DNA from: Vibrio coralliilyticus ATCC BAA-450
Lineage (GTDB): Bacteria > Pseudomonadota > Gammaproteobacteria > Enterobacterales > Vibrionaceae
Assembly (NCBI RefSeq): GCF_000176135.1
Contig: NZ_ACZN01000020.1
Location: 124,001-188,000 of the forward strand
Direction: 5' to 3'
Length of the DNA stretch: 64,000 nucleotides
Shown here: positions 52,639 through 60,905 of the stretch, piece after piece
How the letters are laid out: each line of letters opens with the position of its first letter
Numbering within the stretch: the first letter of the stretch is position 1
Program-made: the position numbers and the translations under genes
The notes under the pieces: model-generated
Database searches by the model: none
Seen by the model: the letters and a program-made list of their open reading frames with translations, nothing else
What the model was told of the DNA's origin: nothing

Positions 52639-53703
52639 GTGTTAATTCCATTTGTTGACTTATCGTTCTTATTTTTTTTCTCATTGGTTACGACCTTTAC
52701 AATGAGAAAAGTTGCGCAAAAAATAGGCCTCGTAGATAAACCAAACGAGAGAAAACTACACAATGGAGCTATACCTCTTATTGGGGGTATCTCGATATGC
52801 ATCTCTATCCTTTACTTTCTATTTAATAACCCCAATATACTACCTAACACTCCTCTTTATGCTGCTTGCATATTAATCCTTGTAAGTGTTGGCGCTTTAG
52901 ATGATAAGTATGATTTGAGTTTTAAATTAAGGTTTGCTATTCAAGCTGCACTCTCGGTCGCTATGATGGTTCTTGGTGGAATAGAACTAAACACTATAGG
53001 TGATGTATTTGGTACAGGAGAGATCATAACCCTGGGCTGGTTTGGCTATTTTGTTACGATACTTGCTGTCGTTGGAGCTATCAATGCTTTTAATATGGTA
53101 GATGGTATTGACGGACTTCTAGGCGGTTTATCAATAGTCACCTTTGGTGGACTAGGTATCATGCTCGCTTATGACGAACAATTCAACTTAGCGTATATTT
53201 GCGTGATACTAATCGTTACTATTATTCCTTACATCCTTCTCAATCTGGGTTTTTTTGGTAGAAAAAGAAAAGTATTCATGGGCGATGCTGGTAGTATGCT
53301 AATAGGTTTTACCGTGATCTGGTTGCTATTGCTATCAAGTCAAAATGGTACGAATCCTCCACTTAGACCAGTAACAGCTCTCTGGTTGATCTCAGTTCCT
53401 TTAATGGATATGGCTGCAATTATGATTCGAAGACTTAGACGTGGTGACTCACCCTTTAAGCCTGATAGAGAGCATTTACACCACCTTTTTCAACGTATAG
53501 GACTTAGCTCCACACAAACGCTGGTCGCTATCTGTACAATTGCAGCATTATATGCCGGTATTGGTATCTACGCAGAGATGATTAATATACCGGAATACAT
53601 AATGCTATATGCATTCTTAGCATGCTTTTTTATCTATATAGCAATACTAAGTAACGTTTGGAAGATTACTGCTAATATAAGAAAATGTAGACAAAAACAG
53701 TAA
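52639..53703 (+). CDS. wecA: undecaprenyl-phosphate GlcNAc-1-phosphate transferase
   Basis: This 354-residue polytopic (about 11 TM) enzyme starts O-antigen/ECA assembly by moving GlcNAc-1-phosphate to undecaprenyl phosphate. Motifs are MRKVAQKIGLVDKPNERKLH, the catalytic NAFNMVDGIDGLLGG, FMGDAGSMLIGF, and PDREHLHHLFQRIGLS (the HIHH-like loop). It starts at a GTG. It lies rightward next to the leftward polysaccharide cluster that probably uses its product. Confidence 0.9.
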   Translation: MLIPFVDLSFLFFFSLVTTFTMRKVAQKIGLVDKPNERKLHNGAIPLIGGISICISILYFLFNNPNILPNTPLYAACILILVSVGALDDKYDLSFKLRFAIQAALSVAMMVLGGIELNTIGDVFGTGEIITLGWFGYFVTILAVVGAINAFNMVDGIDGLLGGLSIVTFGGLGIMLAYDEQFNLAYICVILIVTIIPYILLNLGFFGRKRKVFMGDAGSMLIGFTVIWLLLLSSQNGTNPPLRPVTALWLISVPLMDMAAIMIRRLRRGDSPFKPDREHLHHLFQRIGLSSTQTLVAICTIAALYAGIGIYAEMINIPEYIMLYAFLACFFIYIAILSNVWKITANIRKCRQKQ

Positions 53704-53731
53704 TCCTAAAGTAAAGCCATTATACTGGCCC

Positions 53732-53769
53732 ATTAAGCTCAAGCCTTGTCGCTCCCTCTTGAGCTTAAT
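53732..53769 (+). terminator. long inverted repeat after wecA
   Basis: ATTAAGCTCAAG and CTTGAGCTTAAT form a perfect 12-bp stem with a 14-base loop, 28 bases past the wecA stop. There is no T-run, so termination is uncertain. Confidence 0.5.
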
Positions 53770-53958
53770 CAACGATTCCATGCAATTATAAAACATGAAG
53801 CTCTAAATTTATTTAGATATCTGATTACATACCACCGTATAAAGCAAGATCATAGACGATTACTTCGACACCTTTATTTTTTAATATATTTCGTAATCAA
53901 ACGATATACATCTATTACACACTTAGGGCAACGATAAATAATACCTGTAACAAAATCT

Positions 53959-53998
53959 TTCCTTATTTCCTCATTTCCTTATTTCCTTATTTCCTTAT
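53959..53998. repeat. five tandem octanucleotides (TTCCTTAT)
   Basis: Five consecutive 8-mers: TTCCTTAT, TTCCTCAT, TTCCTTAT, TTCCTTAT, TTCCTTAT. It lies in non-coding DNA next to the decayed IS, so any copy-number change is neutral to proteins but useful for strain typing. Confidence 0.92.
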
Positions 53999-54136
53999 TG
54001 CATTAGAGTTAAAAATCATACGAATAAGGTTATGGGCTAAATCTTAATAATTTGTTCGCAATTGTGTCACCCTCTCCCAAAAGCTAGTCGTTAGCAATTA
54101 GAACTTTTCCGTTTACAATGAAAAAAACGGAGAACG

Positions 54137-54990
54137 CATGATGAAAAATAGAAACACAAATCGTAAAGACCCTGAATGAAGTGGAAGCATATCGAAAGGT
54201 CAACGAAGTCTGTCGTGAATATGGTATCTCTGATGCGACATACTACAACTAGAAGTCCAAATATGGTGGTATGGAATCGGATATTCAACGACTAAAAGAA
54301 CTCTAGGACGAGAATCGGAGGCTCAAACAAATGTTTGCCGACCTCAGTATCGAGCACCGTATCATGAAAGATATTCTGGAAAAAAAGCTGTAAAGCCAGT
54401 GATTGAATGCGAGCTAGTCAATTTCGCTCGCAAACAATATCAGGTCAGTTTACGAATGCTCCGCCGCGCAGTTGGCATTAGCAGCTTAGTCAATCGCTAT
54501 CGACCAGTTCCCCATTGAGAGGATGAAGTTCCAGCGAAATTACAGTAAGTAGCAGAGCGGCATCCTGCGTACGGATTTGGCAAATTATTTAAAGTACTTA
54601 GGCGTTGGAGGACACTGATGGAATCATAAACAATAATTTATGGAGCATCACTCTATAAAATAAAACCTACTGTGCAAGGACGAAAGGATACTTGAGCGTA
54701 TTATTACCTGGCGAGGAGCCCAGTAAGCTGCGCATGGATGGCCCTGAACGTATCTCAATCGCTCTGGCTCAGTGGGCGGAAAAGAACAAGGTTGAGCTTG
54801 AGTTTATCCGCCCTGACAATCCAACTGACAAACTCTTACATTGAACGATTTAATCGAACTTGTCGGACATAAATACTCACATGTACGCGTTTAAAGCCCT
54901 GAACGAAGTCCGAGAACTGACAGAGCAATGGATGAAGGAATACGATGATAAGCCCCCTCATGACTCAATCAACTAACTCCCTAGGAGGGT
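54137..54990 (+). pseudogene. degenerate IS3-family transposase (orfA and orfB remnants)
   Basis: An orfA-like frame (54137-54393) reads QIVKTLNEVEAYRKVNEVC after an early frameshift. It has TAG codons at 54250 (a normal Trp site) and 54304. An orfB-like frame overlaps it, reading EKKAVKPVIECELVNFARKQ and RPVPH-stop and AERHPAYGFGKLFKVLRRW. The middle of orfB, with the first Asp of the DDE triad, is missing. The C-terminal piece (SIALAQWAEKNKVELEFIRP; a 1-bp shift, then NSYIERFNRT) and RELTEQWMKEYDDK remain. It is inactive. Confidence 0.82.
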
Positions 54991-55050
54991 CTAGCAAGGC
55001 AGGAAAACTCAAATTTAGCGCACCAGCAAAACTGGGAGGGCTAAATTAGC

Positions 55051-55064
55051 GTTTTCCCAGTACA
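55051..55064 (+). repeat. candidate right terminal end of the IS3-family element
   Basis: The sequence ends ...GTTTTCCCAGTACA; its complement begins TGTACTGGGAAAAC, a typical IS3-family (IS407-like) terminus. I could not find a clear partner at the left end, so the left boundary is unknown. Confidence 0.5.
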
Positions 55065-55109
55065 GTTCTAATAACTCCACAAATGTTAGAAGTCAGCACT
55101 CCTATGAAG

Positions 55110-55235
55110 TCAATAGGACTTCGATTCACTATATGTGTAGTTTTTCACCACTTTCATTAATACACCAAGCTTTTCAACTAAACTGCGACCGGCAAATCCA
55201 GCTTCACCGTAATTAACAACTTCGGCATTTAGTAC
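55110..55235 (-). pseudogene. short gene remnant between the IS and the GT4 gene
   Basis: A 41-codon stop-to-stop frame on the minus strand reads VLNAEVVNYGEAGFAGRSLV and continues to a TGA at 55110. It has no start and follows the GT4 gene. It looks like the C-terminal scrap of a lost gene; I cannot name the family. Confidence 0.4.
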
Positions 55236-55249
55236 TTAGCTCATAATGT

Positions 55250-56362
55250 TTAACTTTCATCACTAAGAAGACTATTGTATATGTCTAGATAACTTTCAGC
55301 CATTGTTTGGTAAGAAAACAAAGATTCTGCCCTTGTTCTCGCATTATCAACAAACTCAAGGTATCGTTTGTCTTCATTCATATTAATCATTGCTGTCGCT
55401 AATGCCTGAGAGTCCGCAGGTGCAACCACGTAGCCTGTTAAGTTGTGTTCATTGACAAATGAAGTACCTGTTGATATGTCACATGAAATAATTGGCCTAC
55501 CGTGATATAAGGCTTCAACTAATGACACACCGAAAGCTTCAGACCTTATGAAAGATGGAAATACGAAGCACTTACACAAGGAAAGGAGGGCATTTTTTTC
55601 TGCTTCAGAAACGAAACCTAAAAAGTGGACGTTACTCAACTGATTTTGCTTTACGTACTCTTTAAGTCGTTTCTCTTCTGGTCCTTTTCCGGCAATAACG
55701 ATTGGGCAATTGGATATCTTTGCCGCTTCCACAAGATACTGAAGCCCTTTATAGTATCTGAGTACACCAACAAACAAAAAGAAGTCACGACCAACTTTCT
55801 CCTCCATTGACTCTCTGATCACTGTGTCAACAGCTGTATACTCTTCGAAGTCCACACCAAGCGCCACAACAGAGCATTTTTCTTTATAAGAGGCTAAGGT
55901 TGTACTTGATTTTAGATAATTCTGGCTAGTCGGAACAATTGCATCAGCCCTTTTTAGGAAGTATTTCTCTAACGGGCTATAAACTATTCTTAACAGTTTC
56001 TGTCTGACAATATCTGAATGATACGTAACTACAATAGGTTTAACTTTGTCAATTAGGGGTATGAACATGTCTCCTGATGGCCAAGGATAATGAAAGTTGA
56101 TAACATCAGCCCAATCAAAGTGAGGCTTGATATTTTTCAACATTGATAGAGAAAAGCAGTTGGACTTAATAGAAAAAGTTCTTTTAAAAAAGACAACTTC
56201 TACTCCCTGATAATTTACAACCTTGTCTTCATCAGACAATGCAAGGATTCGGACGTTTTGGTCTAACTCTAACAACCCTTTAGAAAGATTTTTAATAACT
56301 TGCTCTATGCCACCCTGAGTTTCAGGGTAACACGTTTTATAAACATGCAATATTTTGCTCAT
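55250..56362 (-). CDS. glycosyltransferase family 4 (GT-B)
   Basis: This 370-residue GT4 enzyme has the N-terminal loop ETQGGIEQVIKNLSKGL that binds the acceptor. The C-terminal donor domain has FVGVLRYYKGLQYLVEAA and IAGKGPEEKRLKEY. The signature FVFPSFIRSEAFGVSLVEAL carries the ExFGxxxxE motif. NFHYPWPSGDM is seen in several mannosyl- or rhamnosyl-type transferases. With manB/manC nearby, a GDP-mannose-derived donor is plausible but unproven. It is the last gene of the leftward cluster. Confidence 0.88.
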   Translation of the reverse strand: MSKILHVYKTCYPETQGGIEQVIKNLSKGLLELDQNVRILALSDEDKVVNYQGVEVVFFKRTFSIKSNCFSLSMLKNIKPHFDWADVINFHYPWPSGDMFIPLIDKVKPIVVTYHSDIVRQKLLRIVYSPLEKYFLKRADAIVPTSQNYLKSSTTLASYKEKCSVVALGVDFEEYTAVDTVIRESMEEKVGRDFFLFVGVLRYYKGLQYLVEAAKISNCPIVIAGKGPEEKRLKEYVKQNQLSNVHFLGFVSEAEKNALLSLCKCFVFPSFIRSEAFGVSLVEALYHGRPIISCDISTGTSFVNEHNLTGYVVAPADSQALATAMINMNEDKRYLEFVDNARTRAESLFSYQTMAESYLDIYNSLLSDES

Positions 56363-56366
56363 TTGA

Positions 56367-57116
56367 CTACTTTCTCTTTATAATTCTCGGGTGACCAGAT
56401 GAATGATTCTCATCCAATTCATATGTGTCATTGATAACACTTTCGTCTACTTGCATTATTTTTCTTATCGAACTAGAACCATAAACTCCTCCATCAATCA
56501 AGCGGCCGTTCACCGTAGTAGCAGATACAACGTTAACGTTTTTCTCTATTATTGAACCAGGATTAATCGTACAGTTAGAACCAATATAAACACCGCTACC
56601 TATCCGGATACTTTCTAATTTGATGAATCTTGTTTTTCCCTCATTGACATGAAGAAAACCATGTGTCCAAAACTTACTATCACGTCCTCCAATAACAGAA
56701 AAATCTCCCACGTAAATTGACTCCGACAAATCAAAATAGTGAGAGCTGGTTATTATACTGCTATCTCCAAGAACCAAAGAGCTATTATGTTTGAAAACGC
56801 TTCGCCTAGGGCCGCGGAATAGTACAAAATTTGATATTCTCGCGCTTTCGTTTAGCCTAAGGGAAAAATTACCTGTTATTTGGTTGAAGTGGCCAAGGGA
56901 AGCATTCGATTGTAGTTCTAATTTCCCTCTAGAAGTGATTAAGTTAAAGTGGCCTATTGAGGCACCAGCTTCTAAATCTAGATCTGTATTAAGAATTAAA
57001 CTAAAACCAACCTTGGCTGAAGGTGATACTTTAGCCCCCATCAATCGAAATAAATGGTTTTTAATTCTACTTTTAGGCACAAAAAGAGATATAATAGCGA
57101 AAAATATTTTATGCAT
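56367..57116 (-). CDS. left-handed beta-helix acyltransferase (hexapeptide repeat)
   Basis: The 249-residue protein has many hexapeptide-like turns, e.g. LEAGASIGHFNLI, ASLGHFNQI, GSGVYIGSNCTINPGSIIEKNVNVVS, which form a left-handed beta-helix used by O-acetyl or N-acyl transferases. The N-terminus is a short hydrophobic segment. The substrate sugar is unknown. It is separated by four bases from the GT4 gene and by three from the gene upstream, so all are in one transcript. Confidence 0.78.
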   Translation of the reverse strand: MHKIFFAIISLFVPKSRIKNHLFRLMGAKVSPSAKVGFSLILNTDLDLEAGASIGHFNLITSRGKLELQSNASLGHFNQITGNFSLRLNESARISNFVLFRGPRRSVFKHNSSLVLGDSSIITSSHYFDLSESIYVGDFSVIGGRDSKFWTHGFLHVNEGKTRFIKLESIRIGSGVYIGSNCTINPGSIIEKNVNVVSATTVNGRLIDGGVYGSSSIRKIMQVDESVINDTYELDENHSSGHPRIIKRK

Positions 57117-57119
57117 ACA

Positions 57120-58409
57120 CTAGGACTCTTTAAGCTTTTTCAATAATTGCCCAGCCACAAGCTTAACATTTGTATCAAGGGTACATGTTTTAGAGTAAAT
57201 AGGGTCAGATATTTCACCAAAGTATGAGTTACCTCTAGAGTGGGTAATTATTCGTTCAAGAGGAAACTTGACCTCAGCTGGCAAAATCTGACTGTCTTCC
57301 ACATAATGCGAATTTGGGTAACCATAGAAGAGAGACTCTTTCTCAGTAATCAATGCTTTTTGGGCCAAAATTGTTTCTATTCCGACGGTTCCAGTAACAG
57401 AATAAACTCTACATACAGAATCAAAAATATCTGTCATTTTTGTTTTTTGGCTGAGACATACAACACGATCGCAACTTTCTACATAATCTAAAAGCTCATC
57501 AGAAAGCTCATATTTTGACCTCGGATTCGGCTTAACAATAACTTTTTCGCCTTCTTGCAATACTGATACTAGTCTCTTTAAGTTCTTAAGCTGATCATTG
57601 TGAGGATAGCCCCATACATCCAAATTTGCTTCAGGTTGCATTTGGAGTGGGTACAGGATGCCGTTAACAAGATCATCATGGGATACTTGATCCCTTTGAG
57701 CGCACCTTTCAAGACGAGACTTGTTGTTAGCTAGCATCTTTTGAAACTTATATTTAACAACAGGGCTTGGCGTATTGTAACATTCCCCTGTTAAACGCGA
57801 ACGCAATGAAGTGTATGTATTGTAGAGTTTATATATTGTACCTCTAACGGAAGTAAAACCTATGGAGAAACTCATATAACTAGGAACAATACTTTTATTA
57901 ACTATACCGTCAATGATCGCCAGATCTTCATCATTAACTTCAAACTCCTTTTCGTCGTAGCTATTGAGCGAGTCAGAGTCTAACAGGGCAAACTTGCCCA
58001 ATGGATAACGAGTGGGGGAAGGGTGCAAAAATTGAATATTGAGCTTTTTACACGCTTCCACAACCATTTGCTCGTGAAATAACGTCACTTCGCCGATTAC
58101 AAAATCCGGTTTCTCGTTTTCTAAGTATCTATATATAACATCGTAATAATATTTATAATGGTCAACACGCCCGCCATAAATATAAACTGATCGATCTCTT
58201 TTTTCGAGATCTGAAAAAAAAGGAGTTTCGCAATATTCTAAATCCACTTTTTTTGGATAAGGTATATTAAAACAGTCGCTAGTCGGAGAAAAATAATGGT
58301 TTTGAGCTAGCCATCTAATTTCAACATTATTATCTAGTTTTTTTATTTCACTCGCACACCGTGCCCAGAACACAGTTTTAAACCGGTTCTCTACAAACAA
58401 AACTTTCAC
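57120..58409 (-). CDS. capsule-synthase-like GT-B protein (unassigned glycosyltransferase)
   Basis: The protein (429 residues from the GTG at 58409) begins MKVLFVENRFKTVFWARCAS and has a Rossmann-like first half with LFHEQMVVEACKKLNIQFLHPSP. The C-terminal half has VIVKPNPRSKYE and YSVTGTVGIETILAQKALITE, typical of capsular polysaccharide synthesis (PF05159-like) proteins such as KpsS/KpsC relatives. A GTG at 58421 is an alternative start, overlapping the upstream gene by 11 bases. It is probably a glycosyltransferase; the donor is unknown. Confidence 0.6.
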   Translation of the reverse strand: MKVLFVENRFKTVFWARCASEIKKLDNNVEIRWLAQNHYFSPTSDCFNIPYPKKVDLEYCETPFFSDLEKRDRSVYIYGGRVDHYKYYYDVIYRYLENEKPDFVIGEVTLFHEQMVVEACKKLNIQFLHPSPTRYPLGKFALLDSDSLNSYDEKEFEVNDEDLAIIDGIVNKSIVPSYMSFSIGFTSVRGTIYKLYNTYTSLRSRLTGECYNTPSPVVKYKFQKMLANNKSRLERCAQRDQVSHDDLVNGILYPLQMQPEANLDVWGYPHNDQLKNLKRLVSVLQEGEKVIVKPNPRSKYELSDELLDYVESCDRVVCLSQKTKMTDIFDSVCRVYSVTGTVGIETILAQKALITEKESLFYGYPNSHYVEDSQILPAEVKFPLERIITHSRGNSYFGEISDPIYSKTCTLDTNVKLVAGQLLKKLKES

Positions 58410-58410
58410 G

Positions 58411-59589
58411 TCAAACACCACTTTTATTCTTAGATAACAAAAACGAACCTAGCGATATAACAGAAATACAGAGTATCTGAAATATACCTAGCCCACCATA
58501 GAAAAAGTTACCTATCGGGCTCAGCATCATGATAACTAAAAAAACAAAAATATCTACGCTAAAATATTTAACAGATAAACTTAACGCAAAAACAAATAAG
58601 AATATAGTTCCTAATATAAAACTAGCGTAAAAAACCCCGAAGTCATAAATAAAGTCGAAATATATAGTTTTGTAAACACCTGCACGATAGAAATCTTCAT
58701 CTAGTGTACAACCAAGCACTGAACATGTTGCATTTTTAGATATTTGACCATTAAGATCAAGTATATTAAGTATGTCGGCTGCTAAATAAGTCGAAAACTC
58801 ACCTATAGAATGGTAAAGATAATGTGACAAAAATACATATCCTTTAAAATACTCGAAGCCATCAAGAGCTATTACCCAATCACTAATTCCTACGATTTGC
58901 GTAGATATGGTACTTTGTAAGTGCACACTCCAATCAAAACCTTCCGCATTAAATGCTTTCATTTCGGTCGTTTCTTTGAATATCACAACTATTAACAATA
59001 CAAATATGATCATTAAAAACCAAGACAGCTTGCTTTTTAGCATTTTTTTCACATCGAAAGTAAAAACGATCCAAAATAACAGAACAAAGGTAGGTGTCAT
59101 TCGCATTGCAAGAAAAAGTGCATCAAAAATCAAAAATCCAAAAATAGCAAAATAGATCAAATGATGAAACTTGTATATTCTATTGAGGTAAAAGATTATA
59201 ATACAGCTTGGGTAAAAGAATATAGCCAGATAAGAAAACCAACCTCCCCCGGCTGCATTGTTCCGAATATCATAGACAGATGAGTAGTCAAAAAACAGCT
59301 GAGCATAACCTACTCGGCTTGCCATCTTACCTATCATGGATATTAGGAAAACTAAAAGTACAAACCTAACATCGGGGAAGTAAAGTGGCTTGCTACCTAC
59401 TTTAAATAGATACAAAGCAATAATAGGGAATAAATAAACAATCATAAGTATCGTAAAGTCAAAAGTTTTAAAATCGACAAAGAATACTTGATGAGTTAAG
59501 GCAATCAGAAAAAAGCAAATAATAACAAATAGCATGTTATTAATTATTGATTCTCCATCTAACCTGTGGTTTTCTCGAAGGCTATACAT
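58411..59589 (-). CDS. wzy: O-antigen/oligosaccharide repeat-unit polymerase (Wzy-like)
   Basis: The 392-residue protein has about ten hydrophobic stretches (from MLFVIICFFLIALTHQVFF near 20 to ILCISVISLGSFLL near the end) and one long periplasmic loop around residues 200-300. That is the usual Wzy topology. Sequence similarity in this family is low, so position and topology drive the call. The ATG at 59589 overlaps the stop of the upstream gene (TAATG). A longer start at 59601 is possible. It would polymerise the repeat units flipped by the Wzx encoded at 60902. Confidence 0.78.
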   Translation of the reverse strand: MYSLRENHRLDGESIINNMLFVIICFFLIALTHQVFFVDFKTFDFTILMIVYLFPIIALYLFKVGSKPLYFPDVRFVLLVFLISMIGKMASRVGYAQLFFDYSSVYDIRNNAAGGGWFSYLAIFFYPSCIIIFYLNRIYKFHHLIYFAIFGFLIFDALFLAMRMTPTFVLLFWIVFTFDVKKMLKSKLSWFLMIIFVLLIVVIFKETTEMKAFNAEGFDWSVHLQSTISTQIVGISDWVIALDGFEYFKGYVFLSHYLYHSIGEFSTYLAADILNILDLNGQISKNATCSVLGCTLDEDFYRAGVYKTIYFDFIYDFGVFYASFILGTIFLFVFALSLSVKYFSVDIFVFLVIMMLSPIGNFFYGGLGIFQILCISVISLGSFLLSKNKSGV

Positions 59590-60905
59590 TAAATATTGCA
59601 CTCTATAGCAGCGGCAACTAACTTCGCATTACTTTGGTAAGAAAAACCATCGACGCCACGTAAATAGAAGTCATCAACAATACCGACAGGCATTTTTGAG
59701 AATATTTTATTACACGCTGTATGCTCAAATTTAACTTCGCTAGAGATAAGGTTATAAATATCGTCAGTTGATTTATCTTTAAGATCTGACAACTCTAATA
59801 CGTTATCTAAACCCATGTACCAAGTATGTCCGAAAACGATACAATACTTATTCTCTACTGCGGATTCCCATGCAATAGTACCCGATATCGTCGCACTACA
59901 AATTGAATGCTCTAGCAACTTATGAGAAGGCGTTGAAGAGTGAATCAGTATGACATTTTTAATACTCATTAGACGATTAAAGAAACTAGAAGAACGATAT
60001 CTGTTATCCTGTCGAGGATTATCTTTAACAACTATTTTGACTTCATCTGGAAGTAATTTCGCCAAATGCTCTATAGCTAGCACTTGATCTTCGTATTCCT
60101 TACCCAAAATTGACGTCGTTAGTTCCGGCTGCTGGTGCAAGGGAAAGTATACATACTTCACTTTATCATTAACAAGATTTTGAAGATTGGCTGAAAAAAA
60201 CTCTGCTTTTCTTTTTTTATATACATAGTTGTCGATACCTTCAATAAGCTTTAGTGCTCGGTGACGAAAATAACCTTTTTTCCTTAATTTTTTAAATGAA
60301 ACTCTATCAATTAGGTCTCTAAATTTGTAGTAGATAAGCTCTGGTAATGGCGAAAATCCAGCTATTCCCTTCATATAGCATAAGCCTTCCTCAAAATACT
60401 TTTCCAAATCAACTGGAGGATAGTCACTTTTAACTGACGTTTTAAAATAACCATAATCATCGATAGTATCGAAGATATAAAATCGATTAGAAAATATTGA
60501 TTGGTGACAAATAACAGTCTTAATCTCAAGTTCTTGCGCTACTCTATATAAGATGTAGTCGAAACCTTCATGAGGTAAGTTTTGGAACACTAGGCAATCC
60601 ACACCTGACTTTGAGAGCATTTCTTCAGATAGCTTAATAAAGTAATAAAACTCGTCTCTTACCATTGGGAACGAATTGTAGTAGGTTCCTCTTCGTGCAA
60701 CGAGCTGGTTGTACATTATTAGATCGTCTTGGTTAAGATTCACTCTGCTAGGAGCGATATGGTTTTCTTTGTCCAAATGAAAAGCCCCTAGCAGCTTCAG
60801 ATCTAATTGTTTTACGTTGTTTATATTATAATTATTAGAAAGCTCTCGAGATACTTCATTCCACAATTCGGAATCAAAGGCATAAAGCATTAGGTTCTTT
60901 TTCAT
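59589..60905 (-). CDS. capsule-synthase-like GT-B protein (second of the pair)
   Basis: The 438-residue soluble protein has a GT-B-like plan. A first half (VFQNLPHEGFDYILYRVAQE) is followed by a C-terminal half with VYFPLHQQPELTTSILG, IVVKDNPRQDNRYR and SATISGTIAWESAVENKYCIVFGHTWYMG. This last block is like the second half of KpsS-type capsule synthesis proteins. It is a probable glycosyltransferase of unknown donor. It overlaps wzx by four bases (60902-60905) and wzy by one base, so it is tightly coupled to both. Confidence 0.6.
   Translation of the reverse strand: MKKNLMLYAFDSELWNEVSRELSNNYNINNVKQLDLKLLGAFHLDKENHIAPSRVNLNQDDLIMYNQLVARRGTYYNSFPMVRDEFYYFIKLSEEMLSKSGVDCLVFQNLPHEGFDYILYRVAQELEIKTVICHQSIFSNRFYIFDTIDDYGYFKTSVKSDYPPVDLEKYFEEGLCYMKGIAGFSPLPELIYYKFRDLIDRVSFKKLRKKGYFRHRALKLIEGIDNYVYKKRKAEFFSANLQNLVNDKVKYVYFPLHQQPELTTSILGKEYEDQVLAIEHLAKLLPDEVKIVVKDNPRQDNRYRSSSFFNRLMSIKNVILIHSSTPSHKLLEHSICSATISGTIAWESAVENKYCIVFGHTWYMGLDNVLELSDLKDKSTDDIYNLISSEVKFEHTACNKIFSKMPVGIVDDFYLRGVDGFSYQSNAKLVAAAIECNI

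Larger units (their letters stand above)
53704..55249. other. gene-free junction between wecA and the polysaccharide cluster
   Basis: The 1.5 kb carries a 12-bp inverted repeat (53732-53769), five tandem octanucleotides (53959-53998), a decayed IS3-family element (54137 to about 55064) and a 42-codon gene remnant (55110-55235). A 63-codon open frame at 53746-53937 resembles nothing I know. This is typical of an old recombination or insertion site. Confidence 0.75.

Noticed and set aside
53746..53937. 63-codon open frame after wecA
   Set aside because: No ribosome site, no recognisable family, and it lies in a decayed junction that includes an inverted repeat; probably chance.
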